In this document: positions 28,207-38,424 of the stretch, piece after piece | Layout of the letters: the number at the start of each line of letters is the position of its first letter | Numbering within the stretch: position 1 is the stretch's first letter | Assembly: GCF_024436375.1 (NCBI RefSeq) | Contig: NZ_JAFMZM010000001.1 | Coordinates: forward strand, 682,001 to 746,000 | DNA from: Nocardioides astragali | GTDB lineage: Bacteria; Actinomycetota; Actinomycetes; Propionibacteriales; Nocardioidaceae | Direction: 5' to 3' | DNA: 64,000 nucleotides | The notes under the pieces: model-generated | The model's input: only the letters and a program-made list of their open reading frames with translations | What the model was told of the DNA's origin: nothing | Databases searched by the model: none | Made by a program: the position numbers and the translations under genes

Positions 28207-29451
28207 CTATTGGACGAAGCGGAAAAGGGGGCTGGTGGGTTCGACCAGCTCGACGTGGAGGCGCGAGTGCGACATCCGCTGCATCAGGGGCGCGTAGTCG
28301 TCGCGGCGCTGGAGCTCGATTCCGACCAGTGCGGGGCCGGTCTCGCGGTTGGACCGCTTGACGTACTCGAACAGCGTGATGTCGTCGTCGGGCCCGAGGA
28401 CATCGTCGAGGAAGCGTCTCAGAGCACCGGGCTCCTGCGGGAAGTCGACGAGGAAGTAGTGCTTGAGGCCCTCGTGGACGAGTGCGCGCTCGACCACCTC
28501 GGCATAGCGACTCACGTCGTTGTTGCCACCGGAGAGGACGCAGACGACGGTCGAACCCGGGCGCAGCCCGAGGTCCTGTCGCAGCGCCGCCGGAGCGAGG
28601 GCGCCCGCCGGCTCCGCGATGATCCCGTCGGTCTGGTAGAGATCGAGCATCTCGACGCAGACCAGACCTTCCGGGACGACCACCATGCGCGGTTCGTGCA
28701 GGCGCACTGCGTCGTACGTCGCGGTCCCGACCCGGCGCACGGCTGCGCCGTCGATGAAGCCGTCGATCTCCGGCAGCTCCACCGGCCCGCCATGGTCGAG
28801 CGCGGCTGCCATGGAGGCCGCACCCGCCGGTTCGGCGCCGACGATCGTGGTGTCTGGCGATCGCTCCCTGAGGTAGCTGAGAACCCCTGCGAGCAGACCG
28901 CCGCCGCCGACGGGTACGACGACCGCGTCCGGCGGCTCCGGCAACTGCGTCAGCACCTCCGCGGCGACCGTGCCCTGGCCCGCGATCGTCCGGAGGTCGT
29001 CGAAGGCAGGCACGGGCGTGGCGCCGGTCTCGAGGGCGTACGCCCGAGACAGCGCGGCCGCGTCGTCGTAGGTGTCGCCGTCGACGACGACCTCGACGAA
29101 GCTTCCGCCGAGCGTCGCGATCCGCTCGCGCTTCTGCCGCGGAGTGGTGCGGGGCAGGTGGATCCGTGCGTGGACGCCCGTCGTGGCGCACGCGAACGCC
29201 ACGCCTTGAGCATGGTTGCCGGCGCTCGCACACGTGACGCCTGCCGCCCGTTCGGCTGCGGACAGCTGCGCCACCAGGTTGTAGGCGCCGCGGGCCTTGT
29301 AGGACCGGACGTCCTGCAGGTCCTCCCGCTTCAGCCAGATGTCAAGGCCGGTCAGGTCGGACAGGCGCGGAGAGCGGTGCAGGGGGGAGGCGCCGACGAT
29401 TCCGTCGAGGCGGGCGGAGGCCTCGTCCACGTCCTGCGCGGTGACCGTCAT
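28207..29451 (-). CDS. ilvA: Threonine ammonia-lyase (threonine deaminase)
   Basis: Using the ATG at 29451 gives 414 residues, the length of the shorter IlvA type with one C-terminal regulatory domain; the ORF to 29628 is an artefact. The PLP lysine is Lys52 in VRSYKARGAYN, and the phosphate-binding GGGGL loop and ASAGNHAQGVAFA are intact. The C-terminal third (HYFLVDFPQEPGALRRFLDDVL) is the ACT-like domain. It converts threonine to 2-oxobutyrate and ammonia, the first step to isoleucine. Divergent from the GAF-LuxR gene. Confidence 0.93.
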   Translation of the reverse strand: MTVTAQDVDEASARLDGIVGASPLHRSPRLSDLTGLDIWLKREDLQDVRSYKARGAYNLVAQLSAAERAAGVTCASAGNHAQGVAFACATTGVHARIHLPRTTPRQKRERIATLGGSFVEVVVDGDTYDDAAALSRAYALETGATPVPAFDDLRTIAGQGTVAAEVLTQLPEPPDAVVVPVGGGGLLAGVLSYLRERSPDTTIVGAEPAGAASMAAALDHGGPVELPEIDGFIDGAAVRRVGTATYDAVRLHEPRMVVVPEGLVCVEMLDLYQTDGIIAEPAGALAPAALRQDLGLRPGSTVVCVLSGGNNDVSRYAEVVERALVHEGLKHYFLVDFPQEPGALRRFLDDVLGPDDDITLFEYVKRSNRETGPALVGIELQRRDDYAPLMQRMSHSRLHVELVEPTSPLFRFVQ

Positions 29452-29622
29452 GGAACAAGGGTGGCAGCACGGCCGTGCGCGAGAGTGCTTGACCACCATG
29501 CGGGTGCGGTCCGACGCCTGACGCCCTGCCCTCATGCAGCAGCGGCAACGCTTCGAGGCTTGAGGCGTTGCTCCGACGATGCCGCTATCGTGACGGCAAT
29601 CTTGCGAGGCAGGTGAAGAATC

Positions 29623-30477
29623 GTGCAAGCAGCGCAGGCCGCGGCCGGCACCGAGACCGCCATGTCGCGCGCGCTGGCCTCGCTACGAGCCAGGGCCCGC
29701 ATGGACATGGCGTTCGGAGCGAAGGTCGACTCCGACGGCAAGGCGATGACGATCCTGCAGATCAACGGCGGGCTGACCAGGTCGTTGTCCGGGTTGACCA
29801 TCGCCAACGGCGCCGGCCTGGGCGGCCAGGCCCTGGCGTCGGGGCGACCGGCCCGGGTGCGCGACTACCTGGTGGCCCGCGGGATCACCCACCTCTACGA
29901 CCACGCGGTCGAGCAGGAGCGGCTGCGTACGGTGGCGGCGCTGCCGGTCCGGGTCGGCAACGCTGTGAGATGCGTCGTCTACCTGGGCAACCGCAGCCCG
30001 CTGGACCTCGGCGACCGATGGCTGGATGCGTTGGGTCCGCTGCTCGGCGAGCTCGGGCGCGAGCTGGCCGTGCAGGACGAGGTGCACCGACGGCTACGCC
30101 AGCTCGATGCGCCAGGTCGCGGCGAGTCGCCGGGCCTGAGCGCCGCAGAGCTCCGAGAGATCGCCTCGGAGCTGGCCGCACTCGCGGGGGAGGCCGTGGA
30201 CGAAGCGCTGAGGTCGCGGCTGCACGCCCTGCACCGTCGAATCGCACAGGCACCGATGATGCCGGCGCAGCAGCGGCCAGCGGTCTCGTTGACCGCACGG
30301 GAGACCGAGGTGCTGGAGCAAGTCGCCTCTGGGTGCAGCAACGCCGAGGCGGCTGAGCGGCTCGGCCTGCTACCGAACACCGTGAAGTCCTATCTCAAGT
30401 CGGCCATGCGCAAGCTCGGCGTCAACAACCGGGTGCAGGCGATCGTCGCGGCCCGTGAGGCCGGACTCATCCGCTGA
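29623..30477 (+). CDS. GAF-LuxR transcriptional regulator (RamA-like)
   Basis: A 284-residue regulator: a helical start, a GAF-like sensor domain around residues 40-150 (GLTIANGAGLGGQALASGRPARVRD region), a linker with coiled-coil potential and a C-terminal LuxR helix-turn-helix (LTARETEVLEQVASGCSNAEAAERLGL, NTVKSYLKSAMRKLGV). The layout resembles corynebacterial RamA, a regulator of acetate and carbon metabolism, and regulators found beside acyl-CoA genes. It converges with the acyl-CoA ligase gene ten bases away. Start is a GTG at 29623. Target and ligand unknown. Confidence 0.85.
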   Translation: MQAAQAAAGTETAMSRALASLRARARMDMAFGAKVDSDGKAMTILQINGGLTRSLSGLTIANGAGLGGQALASGRPARVRDYLVARGITHLYDHAVEQERLRTVAALPVRVGNAVRCVVYLGNRSPLDLGDRWLDALGPLLGELGRELAVQDEVHRRLRQLDAPGRGESPGLSAAELREIASELAALAGEAVDEALRSRLHALHRRIAQAPMMPAQQRPAVSLTARETEVLEQVASGCSNAEAAERLGLLPNTVKSYLKSAMRKLGVNNRVQAIVAAREAGLIR

Positions 30478-30487
30478 CTGGGAAGAC

Positions 30488-32098
30488 TCACGACAGGCCG
30501 AGCTCTCTGGCCGACTGCTCGCGCATCTCGACCTTGCGGACCTTGCCGGTCACCGTCATCGGGAACTCCTCGACGACCATGACGTAGCGCGGGACCTTGT
30601 AGTGCGCGAGCTTTCCGGTCGCGAACTCGCGCACGGCTTCGGCGTCGAGCGGCTCGGCGCCGCTGCGCATCCTGATCCAGGCGCACAGCTCCTCGCCGTA
30701 CTTCTCGTCGGGGACACCGATCACCTGGACGTCCTCGACGTCGGGATGGGTGTAGAGGAACTCCTCGACCTCCCGCGGGTAGATGTTCTCGCCGCCGCGG
30801 ATCACCATGTCCTTGATGCGGCCGACGATGGTGCAGTAGCCGTCCTCGCGCATCACCGCGAGGTCGCCAGTGTGCATCCACCCGTCGGAGTCGATCGCCT
30901 CCGCGGTCTTCTCCGGGTCCTCCCAGTAGCCCAGCATCACGCTGTAGCCGCGGGTGCAGAGCTCACCCGGGGTATCCCGGGGGACGGTCTCTCCGCTGAC
31001 GGGGTCCACGATCTTGATCTCCACGTGCGGATGCACCCGCCCGATCGTGCTGGTGCGTCTCTCGAGGTCATCGTCGGACCGGGTCTGGCACGAGACGGGC
31101 GACGTCTCGGTCATGCCGTAGGCGATCGACACCTCGGACATGTGCATCTCGTCGATGCAGCGCTTCATCACCTCCACCGGGCAGACCGATCCGGCCATGA
31201 TCCCGGTGCGGAGGGTGCTGAGGTCGTACGACGCGAAGTCAGGGTGGCTCTGCATCGCGATGAACATCGTCGGCACGCCGTAGACCGCCGTGCACATCTC
31301 GTCCTGGACCGTCTGCAACGTCACGCCGGGCTCGAACCCCGGACCCGGGATCACCATCGCTGCCCCATGGGTCGTGCAGCCGATGTTCGCCATCACCATG
31401 CCGAAGCAGTGGTAGAAGGGCACCGGGATGCAGAGCCGGTCCTGCTCGGTGAGGTGGATCGTCTCGGTGGTGAAGTAGCCGTTGTTGAGGATGTTGCGGT
31501 GACTGAGGGTCGCGCCCTTGGGAAAGCCGGTCGTCCCGCTCGTGTACTGGATGTTGATCGGATCGTCGGGATCGAGCTCGTCGACCGCGTAGTCGGCGAG
31601 CCGCTCACCGCGGCCGCTCTCCAGGAGTGCGTCCCACTCCGGGTCGTCGAGGAAGACCACCCGCTCCAGGACGGGGCAGTCGTCGCTGACCTCGGCGACC
31701 ATGGCGCGGTAGTCGCTCGTCTTGAACACCGGGGCGGAGATCAGCAGCCGCACTCCGGCCTGGGTGAGGGCGTACGTCAGCTCGTGGGTCCGGTAGGCCG
31801 GGTTGACGTTGACCAGGATGGCCCCGATCTTCGCGGCGGCGTACTGCACCATCGTCCACTCGGCCCGGTTCGGAGCCCAGATCCCGACGCGGTCTCCCTT
31901 GCCGATGCCGACCTTGCGGAGTCCGACCGCGAGGGTGTCCAACTCACGGTCGAGCTCGGCGTACGTCCAGCGCCGGCCGGTGGCGACCTCGACGAGCGCC
32001 TCCCGGTCGCCGTACCGTGCGACGGTCCGCTCGAAGTTGGCGCCGATGGTCTCCTCGAGCAGAGGAGTGGCGGTCTCGCCGGCGTCGTACGACTCCAT
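30488..32098 (-). CDS. Fatty acyl-CoA ligase (AMP-forming)
   Basis: The 536-residue enzyme starts at the ATG after GAGAGGA. It shows the full set of adenylate-forming motifs: [18 protein letters not shown] (P-loop), [10 protein letters not shown] (adenine-binding), [12 protein letters not shown] and [15 protein letters not shown] (hinge), and the catalytic lysine in [10 protein letters not shown]. It activates a carboxylic acid with ATP and CoA; the sequence style is that of medium/long-chain fatty acyl-CoA synthetases. It lies 38 bases downstream of an MHS transporter gene on the same strand, suggesting uptake and activation of the same organic acid. Confidence 0.92.
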   Translation of the reverse strand: MESYDAGETATPLLEETIGANFERTVARYGDREALVEVATGRRWTYAELDRELDTLAVGLRKVGIGKGDRVGIWAPNRAEWTMVQYAAAKIGAILVNVNPAYRTHELTYALTQAGVRLLISAPVFKTSDYRAMVAEVSDDCPVLERVVFLDDPEWDALLESGRGERLADYAVDELDPDDPINIQYTSGTTGFPKGATLSHRNILNNGYFTTETIHLTEQDRLCIPVPFYHCFGMVMANIGCTTHGAAMVIPGPGFEPGVTLQTVQDEMCTAVYGVPTMFIAMQSHPDFASYDLSTLRTGIMAGSVCPVEVMKRCIDEMHMSEVSIAYGMTETSPVSCQTRSDDDLERRTSTIGRVHPHVEIKIVDPVSGETVPRDTPGELCTRGYSVMLGYWEDPEKTAEAIDSDGWMHTGDLAVMREDGYCTIVGRIKDMVIRGGENIYPREVEEFLYTHPDVEDVQVIGVPDEKYGEELCAWIRMRSGAEPLDAEAVREFATGKLAHYKVPRYVMVVEEFPMTVTGKVRKVEMREQSARELGLS

Positions 32099-32136
32099 GA
32101 TCAGTCCTCTCTCCGTCTGGGGTGCTTCGACCAGAC

Positions 32137-33465
32137 TCACGCGTTTGCCGGGTCCGTCGTCAGCGGGACGGGCGACTCGTACGTGACGTCGAGCGCGCGG
32201 TCCTTGGTCTCCGTCATCATGAGCAGGCACACGGCGCTGATGACGGCGTTGACGGTGAGGAAGTAGCCGATGCCCTCGGGACCCCACTTCGCGATGAGGT
32301 CGTCTCCGATGACGAGCGGCAGTGCGCCGCCGAGCACACCGGCGAGGTTGTAGGCCAGGCCGGCGCCGGTGTAGCGGTAGCGGGCCTGGAACTGCTCGGG
32401 AAGGTACGCCGCCATCGGGCCGTAGCTGACGCCGAGCACGACCAGCAGCAGGCACATCGCGAGCACGTAGCGGCCGTAAGAGCCCGGCTCCATCGTTGCG
32501 AAGGCGATTGGGCCGGCTGCGAGCGCGACCACCATGCCGGTCATCAGCACGGCCTTGCGGCCGATCACGTCTGAGAGGATCGCGGAGCCGATGACCGCGA
32601 CCGACATGACCGCGCCGGCGATGATCAGGGCGAAGAGGATCTGGTTGAAGGTCAGGCCCACGACCTGGATGCCGTAGCCGGGGAGGAACGCCACACCGGT
32701 GTAGAAGGCGGCGAAGACCGTCGACATGATGCCAGCGCCAAGCAGGATCTGGCGCCACTGGTCGCGGATGCAGTCGCCGAAGGGCAGGCGCACCTCGGCC
32801 TTCTGCTCCTTGATCTTCGCGAACGACGGGGTCTCGGCGATCTTGATCCGCACCCACATGCCGACGGCGACAAGGACCAGGCTCACCAGGAAGGGCAGCC
32901 GCCAGGCCCACGAGACGAAGGCGTCCTGGCCGAAGGTGTTGAGGAAGAGCAGCATGACGCCGGCGGCGAGGATCAGGCCGACGCTCGGCCCGAGCTGGGG
33001 GAACATCGCGTAGGCGCCGCGCTTCTTCGCCCCGGCGTGCTCCGTCGTGAGCAGTGCGGCACCAGCCCACTCGCCACCGAGCGCGAAGCCTTGGAGGGCA
33101 CGGAGGGTGACCAGCAGGGCGACCGCGACGACGCCGATCGAGGTGGCGCTGGGCAGCAGGCCGATCGCAAAGGTCGACAGGCCCATGATCAGCAGCGTGG
33201 TCACCAGGGTCACCTTGCGCCCGATCCGGTCACCGAAGTGGCCGAAGACGATCGCGCCGAGCGGACGGAAGACGAACGCGACGCCGAAGGTTGCGATCGA
33301 GGCCCAGGTGCCCTCGGCCCCGCCGTACTCGGGGAAGAAGACGGCGTTGAAGACCAGCCCTGCGGCGAGGCCGTAGATCAGGAAGTCATAGAACTCGATG
33401 GTGGTGCCTGCCAGGGAGGCAGTGGCGACGCGCGCCATGGAGGTGTTGCTCGTGGGAGTGCTCAT
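32137..33465 (-). CDS. MFS transporter, metabolite:H+ symporter (MHS) type
   Basis: The 442-residue protein begins, from ATG 33465, with [23 protein letters not shown], the signature of the MHS family (ProP, ShiA, KgtP). Twelve helices and the loop motif [13 protein letters not shown] are visible. These carriers take up organic acids, betaines or similar compounds with protons. With the downstream acyl-CoA ligase gene it likely forms an operon for import and activation of an organic acid. Family firm, substrate open. Confidence 0.92.
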   Translation of the reverse strand: MSTPTSNTSMARVATASLAGTTIEFYDFLIYGLAAGLVFNAVFFPEYGGAEGTWASIATFGVAFVFRPLGAIVFGHFGDRIGRKVTLVTTLLIMGLSTFAIGLLPSATSIGVVAVALLVTLRALQGFALGGEWAGAALLTTEHAGAKKRGAYAMFPQLGPSVGLILAAGVMLLFLNTFGQDAFVSWAWRLPFLVSLVLVAVGMWVRIKIAETPSFAKIKEQKAEVRLPFGDCIRDQWRQILLGAGIMSTVFAAFYTGVAFLPGYGIQVVGLTFNQILFALIIAGAVMSVAVIGSAILSDVIGRKAVLMTGMVVALAAGPIAFATMEPGSYGRYVLAMCLLLVVLGVSYGPMAAYLPEQFQARYRYTGAGLAYNLAGVLGGALPLVIGDDLIAKWGPEGIGYFLTVNAVISAVCLLMMTETKDRALDVTYESPVPLTTDPANA

Positions 33466-33533
33466 GCCGAGGAGTGTGTGGGCGGTCACACGACCCAGAT
33501 ACCCCAGAAAGTGGGTGCTGCCTGTCAACGACG

Positions 33534-35177
33534 TCAGAGGTGGCGTACGACGACGCGGCCGGCGTCGACCTCCCACCGTTGATCCAGTCGGACGTTCTCC
33601 AGCAGGCGGCGATCATGCGAGACCAGCAGCAGCGCCCCGCCGTACGACGCCAGTGCCTGCTCGAGCTGCTCGATGGCCGGCAGATCCAGGTGGTTGGTCG
33701 GCTCGTCGAGGACGAGCAGGTTCACGCCGCGCGCCTGGAGCAGCGCCATGGCCGCGCGGGTCCGCTCGCCGGGGGAGAGGCGACCGACCTGGCTGGTGAC
33801 CTGGTCGGCCTTGAGGCCGAACTTCGCGAGCAGGGTGCGCACCTCTGCCTGCGTCAGCTCCGGCACGACGGCCTCGAAGGCGGCGCCGAGCGGCAGGTCG
33901 TCGGCCAGGCCGGTGCGGGCCTGGTCGATCACGCCGATGGCGACGGAGGCACCCAGGGAGGCGGTGCCGGTGTCCGGGGTGGTGCGCCCGAGCAGCAGTC
34001 GCAGGAGCGTGGTCTTGCCGGCCCCGTTGGGACCGGTGATGCCGATCCGGTCGCCGGCACTGACCTGCACGGAGACGGGACCGAGGCGGAACTCGCCGAG
34101 CCTCCGGGTCGCGTCGTTGAGGGTGGCCACGACCTCGCTCGAGCGCGGTGCGGCGGCGATGTCGAACTGCAGGACCCACTCCTTGCGCGGCTCCTCGACC
34201 TCGTCGAGTCGCGCGATCCGCGACTCCATCTGGCGGACCTTCTGCGCCTGCTTCTCGGACGACTCGGTGGCCGCCCGGCGCCGGATCTTGTCGTTGTCGG
34301 GGCTCTTGCGCATCGCGTTGCGCACGCCCTGGGAGCTCCATTCCCGCTGGGTGCGCGCGCGCTGGACGAGGTCGGCGCGGGTGTCGGCGTACTGCTCATA
34401 TGCCTCCCGGGCGTGGCGCCGCGCCACGGCGCGCTCCTCGAGGAACGCGTCGTAGCCGCCGTCGTAGACGGTGACCTTGCCCTGAGCGAGGTCGAGCTCG
34501 ACGATCCGGGTGACACAGCGCGCAAGGAACTCCCGGTCGTGCGACACCAGGACGACGCCGCCGCGCAGGCCCTGCACGAACGCCTCCAGCCGCGCCAGCC
34601 CGTCGAGGTCGAGGTCGTTGGTGGGTTCGTCGAGCAGCACGACGTCGAAGCGGCTGAGCAGCAGAGCGGCCAGCGCCACCCGCGCGGCCTGGCCGCCGGA
34701 CAGCGCGGTCATCTGCGCGTCGGGGCCGACGGCGATGCCCAGGTCAGCCAGCCCCGGCGCGATCCGGTCCTCGAGGTCAGCCGCCCCGCTCGCCAGCCAC
34801 CGGTCGAACGCGACCGCGTAGGCGTCGTCCGCCCCGGGCTCGCCCGAGCCGAGCGCGCCGGCCGCGGCCTCCATCGCCGCGGTCGCCTCGGCTGCGCCAG
34901 TACGTCGCGCGAGGTAGTGGGCGACCGTCTCCCCGGGCACCCGCTCGTGCTCCTGCGGCAGCCACCCGACGAACGCGTCCCGCGGCGCGCACTCGACGGA
35001 GCCGGACACCGGCTGCACCACCCCGCCGAGCAGTGACAGGAGCGTGGACTTGCCTGCCCCGTTGGCGCCGACGACGCCGACCACGTCACCAGGCGCGACC
35101 GTGAGGTCGAGCTCCTCGAAGAGGACCCGGTGACCGTGCCCGCCGGACAGGTTCTTCGCGACGAGGGTGGCGTTCAC
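33534..35177 (-). CDS. ABC-F family ATPase
   Basis: From the GTG at 35177 the protein is 547 residues with two ABC domains in one chain and no membrane helices. Walker A motifs are GANGAGKST and GPNGAGKTT, signatures LSGGQ and LSPGE, and Walker B plus D-loop LLDEPTNDLD and VLDEPTNHLD. The linker between the domains is long, charged and helical (AREAYEQYADTRADLVQRAR), as in ribosome-binding ABC-F proteins. Members act as translation factors or give resistance to ribosome-targeting antibiotics; which applies here cannot be read from sequence. Monocistronic. Confidence 0.93.
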   Translation of the reverse strand: MNATLVAKNLSGGHGHRVLFEELDLTVAPGDVVGVVGANGAGKSTLLSLLGGVVQPVSGSVECAPRDAFVGWLPQEHERVPGETVAHYLARRTGAAEATAAMEAAAGALGSGEPGADDAYAVAFDRWLASGAADLEDRIAPGLADLGIAVGPDAQMTALSGGQAARVALAALLLSRFDVVLLDEPTNDLDLDGLARLEAFVQGLRGGVVLVSHDREFLARCVTRIVELDLAQGKVTVYDGGYDAFLEERAVARRHAREAYEQYADTRADLVQRARTQREWSSQGVRNAMRKSPDNDKIRRRAATESSEKQAQKVRQMESRIARLDEVEEPRKEWVLQFDIAAAPRSSEVVATLNDATRRLGEFRLGPVSVQVSAGDRIGITGPNGAGKTTLLRLLLGRTTPDTGTASLGASVAIGVIDQARTGLADDLPLGAAFEAVVPELTQAEVRTLLAKFGLKADQVTSQVGRLSPGERTRAAMALLQARGVNLLVLDEPTNHLDLPAIEQLEQALASYGGALLLVSHDRRLLENVRLDQRWEVDAGRVVVRHL

Positions 35178-35254
35178 GCGGTGGAGCCTAGCCACGCCCG
35201 GGCGGCTCGTCGGTGGCACGGGCTCGGCTTCCTCGCCGGACGTAGGCTCTCGAC

Positions 35255-36043
35255 ATGGAGCTGATCCTGCTCGTGCTGGTGCTGGCGGTGCTGGGAGCCG
35301 TCGCGCTGGCCGCGTCCCGCCGCAACAAGCACCACGAGCTGGCCCGGCGGGAGGCCGACATCGCTCCGGTGCGGAAGCTGGCCTTCGAGGACGTCACCGC
35401 CTTCGGCGAGGACCTCCAGCAGCTCGACGCGGAGGTGAGCGGCCGTGAGCTCGACGCCGGTGCCAGCTCCGACTACCAACGAGCGCTCGATGCCTACGAG
35501 TCGGCCAAGGTCGCCGGTGACTCGATCAACCGGCCCGAGGACATCCGGCACATCACGGCGATCGTCGAGGATGGTCGCTACGCCATCGCGTGCGTGCGCG
35601 CCCGCGTCGCGGGAGAGCCGTTGCCGACTCGGCGGCCGCCGTGCTTCTTCGATCCCCGTCACGGGCCCTCGGTGGCCGACGTCCCCTACGTCCCACCGGA
35701 CGGCGTGGAGCGGGACGTACCTGCCTGCGCGCTCGATGTCGAGCGCGTTCGCGCCGGCGCCGAGCCTGACGTGCGCAAGGTGATGGTGGGAGCGCAGCGG
35801 GTCCCCTACTGGCAGGGCGGCCGCGCCTACGAGCCGTACGCGATGGGCTACTTCGGTGCCTTCGGCCCCATGACCTGGATGTTCATGGGAGGCATGATGT
35901 TCAGCGACTTCGGCGGTGGCTACGACGGCGGCGGCGACAGTGGGGGCGACAGCGGCGACGGCGGAGGCGACGGCGGGGGCTTCGACGGCGGCGGAGGCGA
36001 CGGCGGGGGCTTCGACGGCGGCGGCTTCGACATGGGCTTCTGA
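35255..36043 (+). CDS. Hypothetical membrane-anchored protein with Gly/Asp-rich tail
   Basis: A 262-residue protein with one N-terminal hydrophobic helix (residues 2-20) followed by a soluble helical region (KLAFEDVTAFGEDLQQLDAE) and a region with two or three cysteines (RPPCFFDP, PACALD). A hydrophobic patch near 200-220 (FGAFGPMTWMFMGGMM) leads to a tail of about 43 residues made almost only of Gly, Asp, Ser and Phe in GGG(D/F) repeats. The domain order recalls actinobacterial TPM-like or Gly-rich surface proteins, but I assign no function. Confidence 0.75.
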   Translation: MELILLVLVLAVLGAVALAASRRNKHHELARREADIAPVRKLAFEDVTAFGEDLQQLDAEVSGRELDAGASSDYQRALDAYESAKVAGDSINRPEDIRHITAIVEDGRYAIACVRARVAGEPLPTRRPPCFFDPRHGPSVADVPYVPPDGVERDVPACALDVERVRAGAEPDVRKVMVGAQRVPYWQGGRAYEPYAMGYFGAFGPMTWMFMGGMMFSDFGGGYDGGGDSGGDSGDGGGDGGGFDGGGGDGGGFDGGGFDMGF

Positions 36044-36050
36044 GTCGGCC

Positions 36051-38282
36051 TCACACGGCCCTCGCCGGCAGGTGGTCCTCCGGGTGCCCCTCGACGTGCA
36101 GCTCGGGCAGGACCCGGCCGAGCGAAGCGGGCATCCACCAGTTGGCCCGTCCGAGCAGGTGCATCACAGCCGGGACCAGCAGCAGGCGGACGACCGTCGC
36201 GTCGATGAAGATCGCCGCAGCCATGCCCACGCCGATCACCTTGAGCACCACGTCGGGTGAGGGCACGAACGCCGCGAACACCGCGACCATGATCGCTGCC
36301 GCAGCGGTGATCACCCGGCCGGTGCCGGCCAGGCCGCCGAGGATGGCCTGCTCGTTGTTGCGCGTGCGCAGCCACACCTCCCGCATCCGGGCGACGAGGA
36401 AGACCTCGTAGTCCATCGACAACCCGAAGAGCACTGCGAACATCAGGACCGGCACGAACGCCGGCAGCGGGGTCGGCGTGTCGATCCCGATCAGCTGGCC
36501 GGCCCAGCCGCCCTGGAGGACGAGCGCCACGACGCCGTACGCCGCAGCCACGGAGAGCAGGTTCATCACGGCCGCCTTCACTGCCACCGCGATCGAGCGG
36601 AACGACGCCACCAGGAGCAGCATCGAGAGCAGCACCACGCCACCGATCAGCAACGGGAGTCGCTTGGCGATGTTGTCGGAGCTGTCGATCGAGGTGGCGG
36701 TGACGCCGCCGACATGGACGGTCACGCCCGTGCCGTCAGTGGCACGGGGGAGGACGTCGTCGCGCAACGTGTTGACCAGGTCGACGGTCTCGGCGTCCTG
36801 GGGGCCCGTCGTCGGGACGACGGTGACCACCGCGGTGTCACCCTCGGGGTTGAGTGTCGGCGGCGCGACGGCGGCCACTCCGCTGGTCTCGGCGACGGCG
36901 GCCGAGATCTGGTCGAGGGCACCGGCCGACGTACCGTCCGGCACCTCGGCCACCAGGAGCAGGGGGCCGTTCATGCCGGCGCCGAAGCCGTCGGCCAGCG
37001 TGTCGTAGGCCTGTCGGCTGCTCGTCTCCTCGCGGTTGTTGCCGGCGTCGGGGAACCCGAAGCGGACGTCGAGGAACGGCAGCGCGAGCGCCAGCAGGAT
37101 GGCGACCCCGACCACCGCGGCCACGATGCGGTGGCGCTCGACGACGCGGCTCCAGCCCAGCCAGGCCGCCGAGGGCTCGACGTGGCCGCCTTCGGCGACG
37201 ACGACGGTGTGTCCGCGCCCGACAGGCAGGCGGAGCCGGTCGACGTGCTTGCCGAGGTAGCCCAGCAGGGCGGGGAAGAGCGTCACGCTGGCGAGCATCA
37301 CGATCAGCACGCCGAGGATCGTCACCACGGCCGCGCCGCGCATGAACGACAGGCCCATCGCGAACAGGCCGAGCATGCTGATCACCACCGTGGTGCCTGC
37401 GACCATCACCGAGCGGCCGGCGGTGTCGAGGGTGGCCACAGTCGCGGCCTCGGTGTCGAGACCTGCGGCCCGCCACTCGCGGAAGCGAGTGACCATGAGC
37501 AGCGCGTAGTCGATGCCGATGCCGATGCCCATCATCGTGGCGAGCGAGGTCGACCAGTCGGGCGCGTCGACGAAGGAGATGACGACGGTGGTCAGGGTGC
37601 TGCTCACCGCGAGCCCGGCGACTGCCATGACGATGGGGAGTCCGGCCGCGACGAGCGAGCCGAACATGATCAGCAGGATGATCGCCGCTGCGGCCAGCCC
37701 GAGGCCCTCGGAGCCGATCTCACCCTGCTCGGCCTGCACGATGGTCTGTCCGCCCAGGCCGACCTGGAAGCCGTCGCTCGAGGCGTCGTCGGCGATCTCG
37801 AGCATCTGCTCGCTGTCCTCGCGCGGCATGTCGACGGGGTTCTCCACGTCGAGGCGCACGTGTGCCAGCGCCGTCGTACCGTCCTGGCTGATGCCGGCCG
37901 GGTCCTGGAAGGGGTCGGAGACCGCCTCGACGTGCGCGACTGAGCCGAGGTCTGCGAGCAGGTCCTCGATCGCCTGCTGCTGGTCCTGGACGCCGCCGTC
38001 GGCACGTACGACGACATCGACGGTGTCGCCCGCCTGGGACGGGAACCGGTCCTCGAGGAGGGTCTGCGCCTCCTTGGAGTCGGAGCCGGGGGCGGAGTAG
38101 TCGGCCTTGAAGTCACCGCCCATCGTCATCGAGAGCAGCACGGCGATCACCAGGGCGGCCAGCCAGGCGAGCACGGTCCGTCCGCGCCGGCGGAAGGTGA
38201 CTCGGGCGAGCCTGCCGAGCGGGCCGACCCGCGGGGACGAGGTAAGGGAGTCGAGCGGGCGCCCGGGCGACAAGATGGTCAT
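36051..38282 (-). CDS. MMPL/RND-family membrane exporter (second copy type)
   Basis: A 743-residue MmpL-type protein starting at the ATG after GAAGGAG. It has a first helix near residues 32-52, an outer loop, a helix block with GIGIGIDYALLMVTRFREW, a second outer loop and a second block with GLSMDYEVFLVARMREVW. The Asp-Tyr pairs of the proton relay are intact. It is divergent from a TetR gene and separated from it by inverted repeats, so it is probably repressed until a toxic or lipid signal appears. It is not closely similar to the 15.5-kb exporter; substrate unknown. Confidence 0.93.
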   Translation of the reverse strand: MTILSPGRPLDSLTSSPRVGPLGRLARVTFRRRGRTVLAWLAALVIAVLLSMTMGGDFKADYSAPGSDSKEAQTLLEDRFPSQAGDTVDVVVRADGGVQDQQQAIEDLLADLGSVAHVEAVSDPFQDPAGISQDGTTALAHVRLDVENPVDMPREDSEQMLEIADDASSDGFQVGLGGQTIVQAEQGEIGSEGLGLAAAAIILLIMFGSLVAAGLPIVMAVAGLAVSSTLTTVVISFVDAPDWSTSLATMMGIGIGIDYALLMVTRFREWRAAGLDTEAATVATLDTAGRSVMVAGTTVVISMLGLFAMGLSFMRGAAVVTILGVLIVMLASVTLFPALLGYLGKHVDRLRLPVGRGHTVVVAEGGHVEPSAAWLGWSRVVERHRIVAAVVGVAILLALALPFLDVRFGFPDAGNNREETSSRQAYDTLADGFGAGMNGPLLLVAEVPDGTSAGALDQISAAVAETSGVAAVAPPTLNPEGDTAVVTVVPTTGPQDAETVDLVNTLRDDVLPRATDGTGVTVHVGGVTATSIDSSDNIAKRLPLLIGGVVLLSMLLLVASFRSIAVAVKAAVMNLLSVAAAYGVVALVLQGGWAGQLIGIDTPTPLPAFVPVLMFAVLFGLSMDYEVFLVARMREVWLRTRNNEQAILGGLAGTGRVITAAAAIMVAVFAAFVPSPDVVLKVIGVGMAAAIFIDATVVRLLLVPAVMHLLGRANWWMPASLGRVLPELHVEGHPEDHLPARAV

Positions 38283-38311
38283 CGGTGATGCTCCTTCGAA
38301 AGCGTGATGAT

Positions 38312-38371
38312 GCATAACGAACACTATGCGTGATCACTTGTCAAGCCTTGTTACCTATGTGAAGATACATA
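38312..38371. promoter_or_regulatory. Two inverted repeats between MMPL and tetR genes
   Basis: GCATA-N8-TATGC at 38312-38329 and TATGT-N6-ACATA at 38356-38371, both AT-rich in a GC-rich genome. They share ATAACGA beside one half and lie between the divergent starts. Likely TetR operators and overlapping promoters. Confidence 0.5.
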
Positions 38372-38424
38372 ACGAATTCCGAGCCTGCCTGCCTGTCTAG
38401 ACCCTCTCGGGGGAGGAGACCACC

